Notes: generated from the letters alone by a model not told the origin. A stretch of 64,000 bases of DNA from Prorocentrum cordatum (GCA_963575745.1 CAUYUJ010001714.1:80017-144016); one strand, 5' to 3'; counted from the first letter of the stretch, positions 31,524 through 41,716 are shown. Made by a program: numbers and translations.

Positions 31524-32661
31524 TTGCTTGCAGCGGTGACCCAGACATCGACCAGCTACTACAGGGCCCTTGGCCTCGTGCTGTGGACGCTGGAGGAGCA
31601 GTGGAGACACTTCCACCACGAGGACGCTCAACGACACGAGGAGGCTGTGAACATGTGGTTGACGAGCCTCACGGTCGGGGAGCGATACGGTCGCTCAGTA
31701 GAGTCACCTCCAGCTCGGGCTCGAACTGGGGCCGTCCACGAGCGAGGAGCTGGAGCAGCTACGATTCGTGATGCCACTGCCGACAGATCAAGGAGCAGCT
31801 CACCACCGAGCTGCAGAGTTTGTCAGGAAAACCCTCGAGACGAGCAATGGACTCTCCATGGGGGAAGCAGGGGCCCATCTCCGACAGTGGCTGTGGTCCC
31901 GTCGTGACCACCGACACGTGCGTGCGTATACCTCGACCTTCCTCGCCATGTTGTGTGAGTTCGTGGGTGATAAACCATTGCATGCCCGTCCCTTCCGAGG
32001 AGCTGCGCTGTGGAATACGACTGGTGTGATTCTCATCATGTCGGGCATCTGCAGACTCCGTCATGCTGTATCCATGCCATCCGTGCCGAGGTGGGCCCGT
32101 CGAGTGCATCGCATGCTGCCACCAGAATGGAGGAGAGGAGTGCATGACTGGTCGGAACCTATTGTATCGACAGCCTTGCTAAGCGTACTTGGCCATAGTT
32201 GTGAACCTCATCGAGCAGTAGTATATGTTCTTGGATGTCACGCATCTCAGTACATTGGTAAAGCGTCTCTCAGAGTAGGTGCCCTTCCTGGACTCCTAGG
32301 ACGAATCCAAGAGCATGTGCGTGCGCTCCTTCACCCACGAATTCGACCAGGGAATCGACCACGATATCGCGAACTCAGACGTTCTGGAGGTCCCCTGTTC
32401 CTCCTCCCGATACTATGGACCCCGACCGAGGCGGCGAGTTTTCACCACGAGACATTAGCCATTCGGAGACTTCGACCGTCTGCGAACCTAGCCGATGCGA
32501 CCGAGTCCGAACAAGAAGTCTACGACGTGGCCTTGGAACCCTATATGTCCCTCCCAAAGTCAAACCACCACGACGACGCCCCCCCTCTTGGCGACGACCT
32601 CCTCCCCGACTGCTACCACCTCCTGCATGGACGACAGCGACGCCGGCGTTATTGGAGATAG
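31524..32661 (+). pseudogene. Penelope-like element: N-terminal region and GIY-YIG endonuclease
   Basis: A helical N-terminal piece (LGLVLWTLEEQWRHFHHEDA) reads in frame 3 at 31524-31690, then frame 1 is open from 31702 to 32661. Counting from 31768, GIY-YIG landmarks are VVYVLGC at 151-157 (the GIY strand), QYIGKA at 161-166 (the YIG strand), LLGRIQEH at 176-183 (catalytic Arg and His), HHETLAI at 226-232 (metal-binding Glu) and RLRPSAN at 234-240 (terminal Asn). All expected catalytic positions are present. GIY-YIG enzymes nick DNA. In Penelope-like elements this provides the primer for reverse transcription. A stretch of conserved-looking sequence before it (FLAMLCEFVGDKPLHARPF) is unassigned. 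The frame ends in low-complexity His/Asp/Arg after the domain. Confidence 0.75.
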
Positions 32662-33243
32662 TACCAAGAGATGAGGTGGGAGCCCTTGCCAAGTACCCTG
32701 GAGCCCTTTCGGAGCCTGCCCCATACAGCGCCCTCTACACCCTGCATATACAAGAAAGATACCACAACACAGGAGAAGAAGGCCCCCTATGGATCCTTGC
32801 TCCAAAGCGTCTAGGTCTATGGTTTGCTCTACTAGCTGCTAAGTGGCGACCTCTTCCAGTATGTGTATACCTTTCCCAAAATGGAGTTTGGGGCGATCCT
32901 GTTCCAGGCGGCCGAGCTGGCCCCAGACTTCCTGTGCAATTTCACGCGGGTGCGCATGGCCAGATGTCACATTGACCAACGCCTCAAAGGCTTAGGCCTT
33001 CCTGCTGCCCGCAGGCCAGTCTTAAAATTACCCTTCGAGTTCCAAGCGAGGCACTTGCAATACGTGGTCAAAAGATCAGTACACGCTATATGCCGCAAGA
33101 TGCGTTTCGAGCCAGCACGCACACGGTACAGCCAACCTCCTCGCGTTTCCTTTCGAGCTCGCAGAGTCTGGAAAGACCGAGTTTCAGCCAGCCGCTATTG
33201 TGCCGAATACCAGGTCGATTGTTTGCTGACCTCGGTTAAATAA
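32662..33243 (+). pseudogene. Penelope-like element: region between endonuclease and RT
   Basis: Two overlapping frames carry on: frame 3 to about 32870 (EIVPRDEVGALAKYP, then LWILAPKRLGLWFALLAAKW) and frame 1 from 32884 to 33243. The latter reads MEFGAILFQAAELAPDFLCN, then LKLPFEFQARHLQYVVKRSV, then RFEPARTRYSQPPRVSFRAR. The basic, Arg/His-rich character suits the N-terminal nucleic-acid-binding part of the RT. A frameshift lies in the CCCAAAATGG run at about 32876-32885. No named domain. Confidence 0.45.
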
Positions 33244-33443
33244 TCAAAGTTTGCCTCAGGACCACTCGACTTGAAGCAGCTCCCAGGACCTTGGAAGCCT
33301 CCAGTGTGGCATGTTTCTGCAGTATAATTTCGGAGTGCGAAGCTGGGACTACCCCGAGCGGGCCCAGTCAGCTCGACTTGCACGGCCTGCGATCCAATGA
33401 GGGTGGGATTACCTGAAGCAAAAGTTTACACATCCCCTGCCAC

Positions 33444-34097
33444 ATGACCTTGCAGCAGCTCTCCCTCCACCTCCTAAACAGTGGCAACAAATGGAACAAG
33501 ACAGTTAAGGAAACATTCGAACAAACAGGCAACAACATACTAATTGCAGATGACAAACAATGTGACACAATCTGGATGGGGGACGGTGTTGACATCATCA
33601 TATGGCGTCATCAAACAGCTGGGTTAGATGAGGACTGGCAAGTACGCTATGATCTGTCCCGTCAAGATGCAGCGATTTGGTTACGGACTAGAGCTCGCCA
33701 TGGGCTCCCCAATTGGCTCCGATCCCAAACGCTGCTACCCCATCCCTCCAAGAAAACGGCTCCTCCCTACGTTTTCCCCACGGTCAAGAGTAAGTGCCTC
33801 CTCCCTGACGGTACCCGGTGATGTGCGAAGCCTGGTCACAGTTGCATGCGGCGCATTGTGAACTCGGCGAATGCACCAGGCACTGCAGGGTACAGTATCA
33901 TTGGTCGTGCTGCCCGCCATCTTCTACGAGTAAGTGGCGTATCGCGTGAGGTGTTTGACATGAAGGAGGCCCCGAATAACATTGCACGTCAAGTACATGA
34001 TTTAGAACTCCCATCCGATGACGCATGAGTGCGGTGTTCGTGTCCGCTGCCGTGCAGATCTATTGTTGTAGCAGATGCGGATCAGGCATATGAACAG
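33444..34097 (+). pseudogene. Penelope-like element: RT fingers and motif A
   Basis: One frame (frame 3) reads DEDWQVRYDLSRQDAAIWLR, then ARHGLPNWL, then PYVFPTVKSKCLLPDGTR. It passes a TGA (33819-33821) into CAKPGHSCMRRIVNSA, and a second TGA (34026-34028) before RSIVVADADQAYEQ at 34056-34097. The Asp in VADADQAYE is the motif-A catalytic Asp. The Lys-containing PTVKSKC and the Cys-His stretch CAKPGHSC are characteristic-looking fingers features. Two TAA/TAG codons follow, and sequence continues in frame 1 (STLIGKAWGDVSKEISKHLG, then TNVVLVKRGKESKK) up to about 34230. Confidence 0.65.
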
Positions 34098-34243
34098 TAA
34101 TAGTTCCACGTTGATTGGAAAAGCATGGGGTGACGTGTCGAAGGAGATCTCTAAACACCTGGGAACGAATGTAGTGCTTGTCAAACGAGGCAAAGAAAGC
34201 AAAAAAAAATCAGATCAGGAACGCCACCTAATTACTATATAAA

Positions 34244-34963
34244 GTGTCAACCTCGGATAGAGCCGCTACTATGTTAGCTTACTGTTGGTTATCTCTGGTG
34301 ACGATTGGTGGGATTGCTTATGAATTGAGAGGTTTGCCGATTGGTGGTGTACTATCAGGGGTGGCTCTATCAATACCACTAGCGTGGTTTGAACTTCGAG
34401 CGTGCAAGGATCCTGAACGGTTTCGTAGTCTGGGGTTCCAGATATCATCAACATCAAGAAATGTGAAGATCAGGCAACGTCGCTATGCTGACGACATCCT
34501 AGGTATTAGCAAGGTGCACTGCAGGCAGTGTGTCTACCTCTACCTGTCCCAGGTATACCAGGTCAAGCTCTCCCCTGCCTCCAATATCGAGGACCCCCTG
34601 GCACCCTGTACGTGGTTGGATATGAATCTCTGGCCGTTGGATAACGAGATATCCATTCTACCAAAAAATGGGAATCGCGTATGGCTCCTACGAGGGCGTG
34701 TGGATGCTCGCCCGAAAACCAATCTACTCCGGTGGCCAGGTCGACCGCCACGAGGTGTCAACATGATCGCATCCCTAATGACGGGCCGCTTAGCTCGGGC
34801 CCCACCCCTCGCACTACCGATCCAGGTTACGCTGCCTTGGGTCCTGGAGCTCGTGTTGGAGATGCTTGTCTTCAGGGATCCAGCGTCTATCTTAGTGGCC
34901 TCCCTTCACGCGTGCCCCTGGTCCGTCGCCATCCAGAAGGCTCGAGTGATTGTGAGGTGCTGA
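34244..34963 (+). pseudogene. Penelope-like element: RT palm with YADD, thumb
   Basis: This 239-codon frame holds motif B RGLPIGGVLSG at residues 29-39, motif C RYADDILGIS at 80-89 (YADD codons at 34484-34495), a WLDMNL box at 124-129 and KNGNR at about 141-145. A Leu-rich end follows (LPWVLELVLEMLV). The G-L-P-I-G box followed by YADDIL and L-D-M/L fits RTs of the Penelope and telomerase type better than LINE types, which in this window have F/YVDD. The two Asp of the active site are intact. The frame differs from the fingers part, so at least two indels separate them. Confidence 0.72.
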
Positions 34964-34995
34964 GCTGGTCCAACTTCTTCCTTCCCTACCACGAG

Positions 34996-35930
34996 ATGGG
35001 CGGTGGCGGCCAGCGTCAACCCTGGGCACGGGCGAACAGCGGCCGTGACAGTGGGGGGAAGGCCTCGGGCTTTACCTTCAACTACCGCGGCCCCGATCCC
35101 AGAGACCTCCCCAGACCACGTGATCGCAGCAACGATCGTGATCGTGACCGTGATCGCGACCGCGACCGCAAGTACAGCCCTGAACGCCGCGACCGTGATG
35201 ATCGTGGAGAGGGACGGGACTATCTGATTCACAGAGAGGTGCGGGACTTTCGTGATTTTCGGGATGTTCGTGACCTTCGGGACTACCGTGACCGACGTGA
35301 CTACTATGACAGGGATGGTTCAGATCATCGTGATCGTCATGAGGATCGTCACCGTGGTTCAGGCAGGGACGGTCGTGGCCACGGATCCCCGCGAGTGCGC
35401 TCACGTTCGCCAGTACGCCAGGATGAATACGTTCAACGACTGCGTGAAGAGCTCGTGGCGGTCGACCCCGAGTTCAAGGCAACCCTCAAGGACAAGCAGG
35501 ACAGGATCGAGAAGATGAAACTGCGCAAGCCGAGTGGATATGTGGCGCAGGCGATGAAGTCTAGCTTCGGGGACGAACTCTCCATTCTTTGGAATCTGCA
35601 GATGCCGACGGCAAAGAGAAGCTCAAGGAGAAGGAGCGGGATCGTGAGGCGAGTCCTACTCCTGTCGCCCAGCCCCCCGACAGCACGGCACTCATGAAGC
35701 GTCCTGAGCTAGGTTGGTTACAGTCTCTCGTCGGTGCAAAGAAACAGTTACCCAACAGGCTTACGTGGGCACAGGCGGCGCAGGTACTAGAGGAACGGAT
35801 GTCGGACAAAATGGTGATAGCCCAAGTCAACAAATGCATCCAGGCCCACTTCCCGAAGCGCGCGGTGCCCGTGGCGAAGGCACGCAGGATCAGCCTCACC
35901 CTGAGCATCGTCAATGGGAGTGCTCTCTGA
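34996..35930 (+). pseudogene. RD/RG-rich ORF inside the Penelope-like element, unknown
   Basis: From ATG at 34996 (MGGGGQRQPWARANSGRDSG) the product is dominated by Arg-Asp dipeptides (DRDRDRDRDRDRK, RDFRDFRDVRDLRDYRDRRD) and ends with an SR-like SPRVRSRSPVR. A helical charged segment follows (DEYVQRLREELVAVDPEFKA, DRIEKMKLRKPSGYVAQAMK). The frame shifts at about 35585 into KEKLKEKERDREASPTPVAQ, then LGWLQSLVGAKKQLPNRLTW and ERMSDKMVIAQVNKCIQAHF, ending at 35930. RD/RS-rich tracts are typical of RNA-binding and splicing-related proteins. It starts 33 nt after the RT stop, in another frame. It could be an accessory ORF of the element or a captured host exon. Confidence 0.5.
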
Positions 35931-37068
35931 GAATCTTCTCCCGCCTCTCTTTGGGACCCTGATTCAGACTCCGACATCGGAGAACCGTACCAGAACAAGT
36001 ATGGTGTAATTTCGGATCGAACCCCTTGTGAATCGATCGTGATCGGATTTGTGCTAGGCTTCTCTCGGCATGCATCGTAGGTTTGCTGCTTATTGTCCAT
36101 GAGTGGAGAATGCTTTCGCTCTTGAAGGCGTACCTCACTCTGCATTGGACACATGCGAGGGAAGCAAGGACCCTCCAGGAGATAGCTAACATGTTTTCTC
36201 TGCCGCTTTCGATTGCCAACACTCAGGAGCAGGCGATCCTCCGCCATGTGATTACAAGCCTGGTTGGGGCCTCAATTCCAGTGATGGTGGGCCAGCTCCC
36301 CCTAGGAAGTGCAGTTACTCTCCTCCCCAAGCTTGCGCCCCCCAACCCACCCCCTCGAAGTACACGACGTAAGACAAAACAGGTTTGTGATGCAGCCTCG
36401 GAGACGCTAATTTAACCAAGTTTCGAGGCCGCGGATGCCCTTGACTTCCTCGTGTGCGTTGTGACCCGACAAGTGGCTGCCTCCCTGCAAGACGGACTTT
36501 CGAGCATCCCCAGGAAGGGCGTGCCCAGGGGTCCCCCTTTCCCGCCTAACCAATCCTCTGTCCTCCTTGAACGACTCCTCCTCCCTCTCCCTCTTGCCCC
36601 CCCCTCACAAGTCGAGCCGTTTTCCTCTCAGCCACGTAAGTGATGTTAGTAGGTCTCGCAAGCTGTCCCTTGGAGACGAACACGGATCTATGTGAGCTCT
36701 TCTTTTGGCCTTAGGCACATGAGTGAGGGAGGGAGGTATCGCAAGCTGTCCCTTGGAGACGAAACCCAATCCCTGTGTGCTTTCGAGACTGCTGGACACC
36801 CCAGGGTATGATCGTCCGAGCAGGTCAGAACCTGCACTGTGCTGGCCCATACCGCTCAGCTCCACTGGGTGCCGTACTACCCCAACGGTGCAGTACTGGC
36901 GAGGAGTTGTCTTTATTATGTCCCCCTTTCCTCTCCTCTCGTTTCCCCCCCAAGGCTCAGTTACTTCCAAGGTTCCCTCTTATCCCCCGCTCCCTGAGCC
37001 AGCCAGTGTCCGACGACCTAACCACGACTTTCCACAAGTCGCGCGTTGGGCTTCTCTCTCACTATCTT

Positions 37069-37108
<40 letters not shown>

Positions 37109-37130
37109 CCTCTCTCTCTCTCTCTCTGTC
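35931..37130. other. 3' part of Penelope-like element, unassigned, ending in CT microsatellite
   Basis: A frame at 36083-36415 (MLLIVHEWRMLSLLKAYLTL, then EQAILRHVITSLVGASIPVM) is weakly protein-like but unrecognised. The 22-nt phrase CGCAAGCTGTCCCTTGGAGACG is present twice (about 36657 and 36738). CT tract at about 37053-37130 precedes R2. Confidence 0.4.
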
Positions 37131-37307
37131 TTTCCCACCCTGAGAGTCATTTGCTGTCCTTCTCTTCTTTCGCATTCCCATCTCTTTCCATAACGTTTTG
37201 AGGGTGCCTTCCGCCCACGACACGCTCACAGCGAATAGGCACGGTGTCAGCCTGCCTCCACGGCAGGCTCTCGAGGGATTGGTCGCGGGCACTGGTGTGT
37301 ACGCAGA
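37131..37307 (+). repeat. Pseudo-LTR R2 of Penelope-like element
   Basis: Direct repeat of R1. The hairpin AGCCTGCC/GGCAGGCT is conserved at 37249-37269. Homology stops at ACGCAGA (37307), where a CT microsatellite begins. Confidence 0.85.
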
Positions 37308-37342
<35 letters not shown>

Positions 37343-37475
37343 ATATATAGGTGTTTCTCTCTCTCTCTTTCTCTTTATCGTTCTCTTTCTCTTTCTCTTT
37401 CTCTTTATCTTTATCTGTCTCATTATTTATATTTATCTCTCTCTCTCTTCTCGCTCTCTCTCTCTATGTATATAT
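37308..37475. repeat. CT/CTTT microsatellite
   Basis: Pure CT run at 37308-37334, then CTTTCTCTTT variants. Confidence 0.9.
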
Positions 37476-37493
37476 ATGTACTAGAACAACGCG

Positions 37494-37827
37494 CACTCTT
37501 AACATTGGCAATGCCGCCACGGCTACGACTTCTTTTTGCGCCATCACCGCGTTCACGATCACTTCCGATTCCATGTCCATTCTGGGCATGACGACCTTTG
37601 CCACGACGATTGCACATTCCGCGACCATTGTAACGGCCATGCGCTCAATCTCCGTCTGTACCACCACCAAAACCACGACCATTGCCACTGCCACTGCCGC
37701 GACCACCACGACCACCTTCATCACCACCACGGCCAGTGCCACCGCGTCTACCATCGTAATCATCAGTAGCACCACAATCGGCGCACGAACTGCAATCATC
37801 TCCACCTGGACCCCATCCGGGGCTGTC
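37494..37827 (-). pseudogene. Gly/Arg (RGG)-rich exon-like fragment
   Basis: The minus strand has an acceptor-like TTTCTCTCCTCACCCAG ending at 37828. The frame that follows reads DSPGWGPGGDD, CSSCADCGATDDYDGRRGG, GRGGDEGGRGGRGSGSGNGR and GFGGGTDGD, then meets TGA at 37647-37645. The same frame continues RG-rich beyond the stop (HGRYNGRGMCNRRGKGRHAQ, then KRSRSRGGIANVKSARC) to about 37494. Codons are mostly GGT/CGT/GAT, unlike the GC-ending codons of nearby noise. RGG tracts are typical of RNA-binding proteins. It may be a real terminal exon ending at the TGA, or a decayed exon. An imperfect trinucleotide repeat is the competing explanation. Confidence 0.4.
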
Positions 37828-37899
37828 CTGGGTGAGGAGAGAAAGGTCGGCACGCCCGCCACGGGGTCGGGTTGCCACCACCCTTTTTTGGTGGGCCCG

Positions 37900-39110
37900 G
37901 GGCCGGTTCAGGGGCACCTGTGGCCGAGAACGGCCTCAGGAAGCGAAGAGTTGCCCGGAAGCTTCGGGAGCAGCAAAAGTACCCGAGGGCGTCCGGTCAG
38001 AGGGTTGTGTGAGGCCTCTTGGGGGCCCCTCGGGGGTCTATTGGAGGGTTCTTGGAAGGTTCTTGCAGCGACGGGCGGGCGCGGGAGCGGCAAGAGTATT
38101 TGAGGGCGTCCGGTCAGAGAGCTGTTTGGGGCCTCTTGGGAGCTGCTCGGGGGCCTCTTGGGGGGTTCTTGGAGGAGTCTGGGGCTGCTTGGGGGCGTTC
38201 TGGGCGTCTCTTGGGCCACCTGGGGGCCTCTTGGGGCCGAGGGTCCGAAAAATCCATTCGGATCCCCCCCGTCTTGGGGGCTTCTTGGGCCGTCTTGGGC
38301 GGCTCTTGGGCCGTCTTGGGGCTCGCTTGGGGGCCTCCTGGGCTGTCTTGGGGCTCTCTTGGGCCGTCATGGGGTTCCCTTGGGGTCCTCTTGGGCCGTC
38401 TTGGGGCTCTCTTGGGCGGCTCCAAGGGCGTCTTGGAGCGTTGGAAATCTGGAAAAGCGAGAAAGCAAAACACATCGTAAAAACCAGTGAAAAGCAACGA
38501 TTTTGGCCTCGTGAGGCCATCTCGGATCGCCTCTCGGAGTTCTCTGGGGGTTTCTTGGAGGCCTGTGGGGCTGCTTGGAGGCCTCCTGGGCGCCTCTTGG
38601 GGCTCCTGGGAGCTTCTTGGGGCCGAGGGCCCGCACAGTGCATTCGGATCTCCCCGTCTTGGGGGCCTTTTGGGCCGTCTTGGGCGGCTCTTGGGTCGTC
38701 TTGGGGCCCAGGGGGGCCTCCTGCGCCGTCTAGAGGCTCTCTTGGGCCTGTTGGGCCGTCTTGGGGCTCCCGTGGGAACCTCCAGGGCCGTTTCGGAGCG
38801 TCGGAAAGCTGGAAAAGCGAAAAAACAAAAAACATCGAAAAATAACAAATGAAAAGCAACGACTTTGGCCTCGTGGAGCCATCTTGGAACACCTCTCGGA
38901 GCTCTGGTGGGGCCGTTTCAAAGTCTATAGGGCGGTCTGTTTGCCGTCTTGGGCCCATATTGGGCAACGCTGGGGCCAACTAAACTTTCATGGGGGGGGG
39001 GAGGTTCCCCGGGGATTTTTGGAAGCGTCCTGGGCCTCTCTGGGGCGGTCTGGCGCCTCCAGGGGCGCCCCGGGAGCGCCCCAAGAGCCCCGGAACCCCC
39101 ATGCGCACCC
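37900..39110. repeat. CCAAGA-type repeat family, locus 2 (reverse orientation)
   Basis: TCTTGGG/GGGCCGTCTTGGGGC words throughout, with a tandem period of about 360-385 bp. GCGT(T/C)GGAAA(T/G)CTGGAAAAGCGA recurs at about 38432 and 38793. CCGAGGG(T/C)CCG with CATTCGGATC recurs at about 38236 and 38622. Confidence 0.75.
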
Positions 39111-39144
39111 AAGGTCGCGGTCCCCGGCGCCCCCGTCTCGTGCA

Positions 39145-39149
39145 CGGGG

Positions 39150-39224
<75 letters not shown>

Positions 39225-39300
39225 CATACATACATGCATGCATACATACATGTGTATATATATATGTATATATACATATATGTATGTGTGTGTCGATAGA
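39145..39300. repeat. (TA)n and (CATA)n microsatellite
   Basis: TA run at about 39151-39211, then CATA/TGTA units to about 39295. Confidence 0.9.
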
Positions 39301-39358
39301 TGTTTGTTGATGCAGACCAGACGCATTGGGAAAATTGAAAACAAATACCCCCCAAAAA

Positions 39359-39359
<1 letters not shown>

Positions 39360-39411
<52 letters not shown>
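39360..39411. repeat. A52 homopolymer
   Basis: Preceded by about 60 bp of unique A-rich sequence. It could be the tail of a retroposed RNA in plus orientation, but no source gene is visible upstream. Confidence 0.9.
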
Positions 39412-39412
<1 letters not shown>

Positions 39413-39540
39413 GGCAAAGCAACCTAACAGCGATGTGTAGGAGCATATCTGGAAGCATTCCCCTTAAGATTCAGATGAGAATCCAGTTGTAGAATTCTGC
39501 TGTTCTCGCAGTCGTAGTCGCATTCGCGATGACAGTCGCA

Positions 39541-41370
39541 GTGGCCTGCAGTCAGCCTCAGCCTCAGCCTCAGCCTGCCTCAGCATCAGCCTCCTCAGCC
39601 TCAGCCTCAGCCTGCCTCAGCCTCAGCCTCAGCCTGCTTCAGCCTCAGCCTCAGTCTGCCTTCAGCCTCGGCCTCAGCCTCAGCCTGCCTCAGCCTCAGC
39701 CTGCATCAGCCTCAGCCTCAGCCTCAGCCTGCCTCAGCCTCAGCCTCAGCCTGCCTCAGCCTCAGCCTCAGCCTCAGCCTCAGCCTCAGCCTCAGCCTGC
39801 CTCAGCCTCAGCCTGCAGCCTCAGCCTCAGCCTTCAGCCTCAGCCTCAGCCTGCAGCCTCAGCCTCAGCCTGCCTCAGCCTCAGCCTGCCTCAGCCTCAG
39901 CCTCAGCCTGCTTCAGCCTCAGCCTCAGTCTGCCTTCAGCCTCGGCCTCAGCCTCAGCCTGCCTCAGCCTCAGCCTGCATCAGCCTCAGCCTCAGCCTCA
40001 GCCTGCCTCAGCATCAGCCTGCCTCAGCCTCAGCCTCAGCCTGCCTCAGCCTCAGCCTCAGCCTGCTTCAGCCTCAGCCTCAGTCTGCCTTCAGCCTCGC
40101 CTCAGCTTCAGTCAGCCTCAGCTGCCGCCTCAGCCTGCCTCAGCCTCAGCCTCAGCTGCCTTCCTCAGCCTGCATCAGCCTCAGCCTCAGCCTCAGCCCT
40201 CAGCCTCAGCCTGCATCAGCCTCAGCCTCAGTCTGCTTCAGCCTCAGCCTCAGCCTCAGCCTTTCAGCCTCAGGCCTCAGCCTCAGCCTCAGCAGCCTGC
40301 CTCAGCCTCAGCCTGCATCTGCCTCAGCCTCAGCCTCAGCCTCAGCCTCCTCAGCCTCAGCCTCAGCCTGCCTCAGCCTCAGCCTGCCTCAGCCTCAGCC
40401 TCAGCCTGCTTCAGCCTCAGCCTCAGTCTGCCTTCAGCCTCGGCCTCAGCCTCAGCCTGCCTCAGCCTCAGCCTGCATCAGCCTCAGCCTCAGCCTCAGC
40501 CTGCCTCAGCATCAGCCTGCCTCAGCCTCAGCCTCAGCCTGCCTCAGCCTCAGCCTCAGCCTGCTTCAGCCTCAGCCTCAGTCTGCCTTCAGCCTCGGCC
40601 TCAGCCTCAGCCTGCCTCAGCCTCAGCCTGCATCAGCCTCAGCCTCAGCCTCAGCCTGCCTCAGCATCAGCCTCAGCCTCAGCCTCAGCCTGCAGCCTCA
40701 GCCTCAGCCTGCTTCAGCCTCAGCCTCAGTCTGCCTTCAGCCTCGGCCTCAGCCTCAGCCTCAGCCTCAGCCTCAGCCTCAGCCTGCATCAGCCTCAGCC
40801 TCAGCCTCAGCCTGCCTCAGCATCAGCCTGCCTCAGCCTCAGCCTCAGCCTGCCTCAGCCTCGCCTCAGCCTGCTTCAGCCTCAGCCTCAGTCTGCCTTC
40901 AGCCTCGGCCTCAGCCTCAGCCTGCCTCAGCCTCAGCCTGCAGCCTCAGCCTCAGCCTCAGCCTGCCTCAGCATCAGCCTGCCTCAGCCTCAGCCTCAGC
41001 CTGCCTCAGCCTCAGCCTCAGCCTGCTTCAGCCTCAGCCTCAGTCTGCCTTCAGCCTCGGCCTCAGCCTCAGCCTGCCTCAGCCTCAGCCTGCATCAGCC
41101 TCAGCCTCAGCCTCAGCCTGCCTCAGCATCAGCCTGCCTCAGCCTCAGCCTGCCTCTGCCTCAGCCTCAGCCTGCAGCCTCAGCCTCAGTCTGCCTTCAG
41201 CCTCAGCCTCAGCCTGCCTCATCAGCCTGCCTCAGCCTCGGCCTCAGCCTGCCTCAGCCTCAGCCTCAGCCTGCATCAGCCTCAGCCTCAGTCTGCCTTC
41301 AGCCTCGGCCTCAGCCTCAGCCTGCCTCAGCCTCAGTCTGCCTCAGCCTCAGCATCAGCCTGCCTCAGCA
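39541..41370. repeat. CAGCCT hexanucleotide array with higher-order units, 1.8 kb
   Basis: CAGCCT and TGCCTCAG variants cover the whole stretch. Larger blocks such as CTTCAGCCTCAGCCTCAGTC, then TGCCTTCAGCCTCGGCC recur at about 39635, 39910, 40070, 40410, 40560, 40710, 40870 and 41030. A long open frame (Ser-Ala and Leu-Ser alternation) is a by-product of the repeat. Confidence 0.95.
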
Positions 41371-41716
41371 TTCAAAATGCGGCCCAGGAATGGAATTCTG
41401 GGAACTCGAAGAACACGAAGTGGTCTACAGTTGGCTCCGAGTCATTCAAAATCATGCCCAGGAATGATGTTCTGGGAACTTGAAAACCACGAAGTGGCCT
41501 ACAGTTGGCTCCGGGCATTCAAAATTATGCCCAGAAATGGAATTCTGGGAACTCGAAGACCACGCATAGCCTACAGGTGGCTCCGGGCATTCAAAATGTG
41601 GCCCGGAAATGGGGTTCTGGGAACTCGAAGACCACGAAGTGGCCTACAGTTGGCTCCGGGCATTCAGAATGTGGCCCGGGAATGGAGTTCTGGGACCTCG
41701 AAGACCACAAAATGTG
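41371..41716. repeat. 73-bp tandem repeat, five units
   Basis: Units begin ATTCA(A/G)AAT at 41371, 41444, 41517, 41589 and 41662. Each carries GGGAACTCGAAGACCACGAA and CTACAGTTGGCTCCGGGC variants. It is directly joined to the CAGCCT array. Confidence 0.92.

Larger units (their letters stand above)
31096..37307 (+). mobile_element. Penelope-like retroelement with N-terminal GIY-YIG endonuclease and pseudo-LTRs, decayed
   Basis: Two direct repeats about 6.0 kb apart (R1 31096-31290, R2 37131-37307) bracket, in plus orientation, a GIY-YIG nuclease, an RT of Penelope/telomerase-like layout with YADD, and a downstream RD-rich ORF. Each outer edge is a CT microsatellite. The endonuclease precedes the RT, the order described for the Chlamys/Naiad branch of Penelope-like elements. 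Canonical Penelope has it after the RT. Several frame changes and stops show that it is not active. There is no gag, protease, RNase H or integrase, so an LTR retrotransposon is unlikely. Confidence 0.75.

Noticed and set aside
31096-37307. LTR retrotransposon reading of R1/R2
   Set aside because: No gag, protease, RNase H or integrase, no TG...CA ends and no primer-binding site. The RT has Penelope-type motifs and a GIY-YIG nuclease.
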